A DNA stretch of 62,448 nt from the NCBI GenBank assembly GCA_002410325.1, contig DHRK01000017.1, forward strand, positions 1 to 62,448, read 5' to 3'. Origin of the DNA: Syntrophomonas sp. UBA5314 (GTDB lineage: Bacteria > Bacillota > Syntrophomonadia > Syntrophomonadales > Syntrophomonadaceae). Made by a program: the position numbers and the translations under genes. Within the stretch, counting starts at the first letter, position 1. Each line of letters starts with the position of its first letter. The notes under the pieces were generated by a model. The model worked only from the letters and a program-made list of their open reading frames with translations, did no database searches and was not told where the DNA came from. Below are positions 59,546 to 62,448 of this stretch, in pieces.

Positions 59546-59563
59546 CCCCGGATTTATTTTTTT
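59532..59563 (+). terminator. Terminator after the M1 peptidase gene
   Basis: ATCCGGGG (59532-59539) and CCCCGGAT (59546-59553) form a perfect 8-bp stem, with the stop codon in the loop; a T-rich run (TTATTTTTTT) follows. Confidence 0.85.
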
Positions 59564-59763
59564 GATGAATAAAACGGGTTTTGGCGGGGGCCGGGCGGCG
59601 AGAGCCTTGTCTTAATGGCAAAAGTAGGCTAAAATATAGCGTTGTCCATACTTAATTATTATGGAACCTTTCGCTATGATATAGAATTAGGGTTGACAAA
59701 GTACTAGTATATGAGGCCTTCCTAATGAAAAAAATTAGGAGGAAGAATAAAAGGAGGATTTCC

Positions 59764-61446
<1,683 letters not shown>

Positions 61447-61457
61447 GAGGGATGAAG

Positions 61458-61694
61458 ATGCAGAGACGAAAGAGCGAGATCGATTGGGCAGTCGATATAT
61501 TGGTAGAGAAACAGGAGCCCATGTACTGCATGGATTTAGTCCGAGAAGTTGCTGCGCGCATGGGGAAAAGAGATAATCCCGAGACTTTGACTTCCATGTA
61601 TACCCGTATTAATCTTGACAACCGTCTGGTTTATCAGGGCGACGGCTACTGGTATTATGATACCAACCGCCCTTTAAAGGACCATAGGGACTGA
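61458..61694 (+). CDS. rpoE: HARE-HTH protein, RNA polymerase delta subunit-like
   Basis: A 78-residue protein with a single HARE-HTH winged-helix domain (IDWAVDILVEKQEPMYCMDL, then LTSMYTRINLDNRLVYQGDG and YWYYD). The fold and position directly after argS match the delta subunit of Firmicute RNA polymerase (RpoE). The acidic, disordered C-terminal tail of Bacillus delta is missing, the chain ending after PLKDHRD. ATG 61458 is preferred, with AGGAGG at 61445-61450. It may be a short delta or a related regulator. Confidence 0.8.
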   Translation: MQRRKSEIDWAVDILVEKQEPMYCMDLVREVAARMGKRDNPETLTSMYTRINLDNRLVYQGDGYWYYDTNRPLKDHRD

Positions 61695-61772
61695 GAAACC
61701 TTACGGATTCAGGTGGAGTTAAAGAAGCCGTTTCCGGCCGTACCGGCCTACCTGCCAAGGAGGAAGGGTAAA

Positions 61773-62405
61773 ATGAAAATAAAATGGAAAGGTCACGCCT
61801 GCTTTTTCATTGAGTGTTCAGGGAAGATCATCGTTACCGATCCTTTTGCGGATAGTTATGGCTATCCTCCCCTCCGAGAAAGGGCTGACCTGGTTACGGT
61901 CAGTCATGACCACAATGATCACAATGCCTGGCAAAACCTGTCCGGAAATCCTCTGGTCATAAAACAGACGGGCGATTTCGAACTTGGCGACATAAGCATC
62001 CGAGGCGTGGCGTCCTACCACGACCAGAAGCAGGGCGCCCTGCGCGGCCGGAATATAATTTACCGGATAAAAGCGGAAGGCATAACCCTGGCCCATCTGG
62101 GAGACCTGGGACATATTTTGAGCCCGGCGCAACTGGAGGCTTTAGGAAAGATCGACATCCTGCTTTTGCCGGTGGGCGGAACCTATACGATTGACGCGGA
62201 ACAGGCCGGGCAGGTTTTGGAGCAGATAAGTCCGGCGATAGCGATACCGATGCATTTTAAGACTCCGGCTATTACACTTCCCATCGCTCCGGTTGAAGCT
62301 TTTATAAGCAGATTTGCCAGGGTTGTAAAAAAGCCCTTTTTGGATGTAACTGGCGAAGATTTGCAGGGAGCAACAAGGGTCATAGTTTTGGACTATCAGA
62401 GCTAG
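61773..62405 (+). CDS. UPF0173 metal-dependent hydrolase (MBL fold)
   Basis: A 210-residue metallo-beta-lactamase-fold protein of the UPF0173/UlaG-like group. IKWKGHACFFIECSGKIIVT begins the domain, and VSHDHNDHNAW carries the metal motif. LAHLGDLGHILSP and LLLPVGGTYTIDAEQAGQVL and PMHFKTP complete the family pattern. ATG 61773 follows AAGGAGGAAG; the frame is open further upstream but without a site. Substrate is not known. Confidence 0.9.
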   Translation: MKIKWKGHACFFIECSGKIIVTDPFADSYGYPPLRERADLVTVSHDHNDHNAWQNLSGNPLVIKQTGDFELGDISIRGVASYHDQKQGALRGRNIIYRIKAEGITLAHLGDLGHILSPAQLEALGKIDILLLPVGGTYTIDAEQAGQVLEQISPAIAIPMHFKTPAITLPIAPVEAFISRFARVVKKPFLDVTGEDLQGATRVIVLDYQS

Positions 62406-62448
62406 TACAACGTTCCGTATATTCGCGCACATAATTTGGGCAGATTTT

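Noticed and set aside
59564..59763. T-box leader for argS
   Set aside because: No T-box consensus (AGGGTGGNACCGCG-like) or antiterminator/terminator pair is present.

Overview
The window looks like chromosomal DNA of an anaerobic, spore-former-type Firmicute (class Clostridia). The signs are strong AGGAGG-type ribosome binding sites with many TTG/GTG starts, an AgrB/AgrD peptide system, a SCIFF ranthipeptide with its radical SAM maturase, a WalJ-type hydrolase, the argS-rpoE(delta) gene order, an SLH-domain surface protein, corrinoid methyltransferases and a probable selenoprotein. Species cannot be named from the sequence alone. No rRNA, intact tRNA or CRISPR array was seen.

Layout: (1) 1-6.1 kb is AT-rich accessory DNA. 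It holds a truncated Thoeris-type macro-domain gene, an IS91-like element (Y2 transposase plus tyrosine recombinase), an orphan RadC, small unknown genes, a 3' fragment of a tRNA-Gly (a likely attachment-site scar) and a Y-family polymerase remnant. (2) 6.6-17.9 kb is one co-directional, GC-richer operon of ten genes: a corrinoid protein, three UroD/MtaA-fold proteins, a NifD-like/NifK-like pair, a corrinoid-activating ASKHA protein and an SsuABC/TauABC-type importer. (3) 18-18.5 kb is a broken CoA-transferase. (4) 18.9-23.1 kb is peptide signalling: membrane protein, AgrC-like kinase, AgrB, AgrD, then SCIFF peptide and maturase. (5) 23-36.9 kb is mainly housekeeping: M23 peptidase, thioredoxin reductase-like protein, MurA, RlmH, an unusual Rossmann-MCP fusion, MsrAB, a TGA-containing thioredoxin-like lipoprotein, GlnRS, a phosphoesterase and cardiolipin synthase. 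Two copies of a palindromic intergenic repeat lie here. (6) 36.9-41.6 kb is a minus-strand HlyD/ABC/ABC/permease/TetR export operon. (7) 41.6-48.5 kb carries an ankyrin protein, a PIG-L deacetylase with a GT4 glycosyltransferase, WalJ, an SDH-type serine protease, cyclophilin and HD-GYP. (8) 48.6-59.5 kb encodes a surface complex: a 2062-aa IPT/TIG protein, a 556-aa secreted partner, an SLH protein and an M1-type peptidase. (9) 59.7-62.4 kb has argS, a delta-like protein and a UPF0173 hydrolase.

The main candidate for an undescribed system is region 2. Both nitrogenase-like subunits keep three cysteines at spacings close to the P-cluster ligands of NifD/NifK. The NifD-like protein also keeps a cysteine where NifD has its cofactor-ligating Cys275, but has tyrosine where NifD has His442. 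No NifH-type reductase is present. Packaging with corrinoid methyl-transfer proteins and an importer suggests uptake and reductive demethylation or cleavage of a small methylated compound; this is inference. Degraded genes flank the cluster on both sides, consistent with acquisition as a unit.

The second strong candidate is a selenoprotein at 31226-31759. An in-frame TGA sits exactly where a thioredoxin-fold protein has its first active-site cysteine, directly downstream of a methionine sulfoxide reductase fusion.
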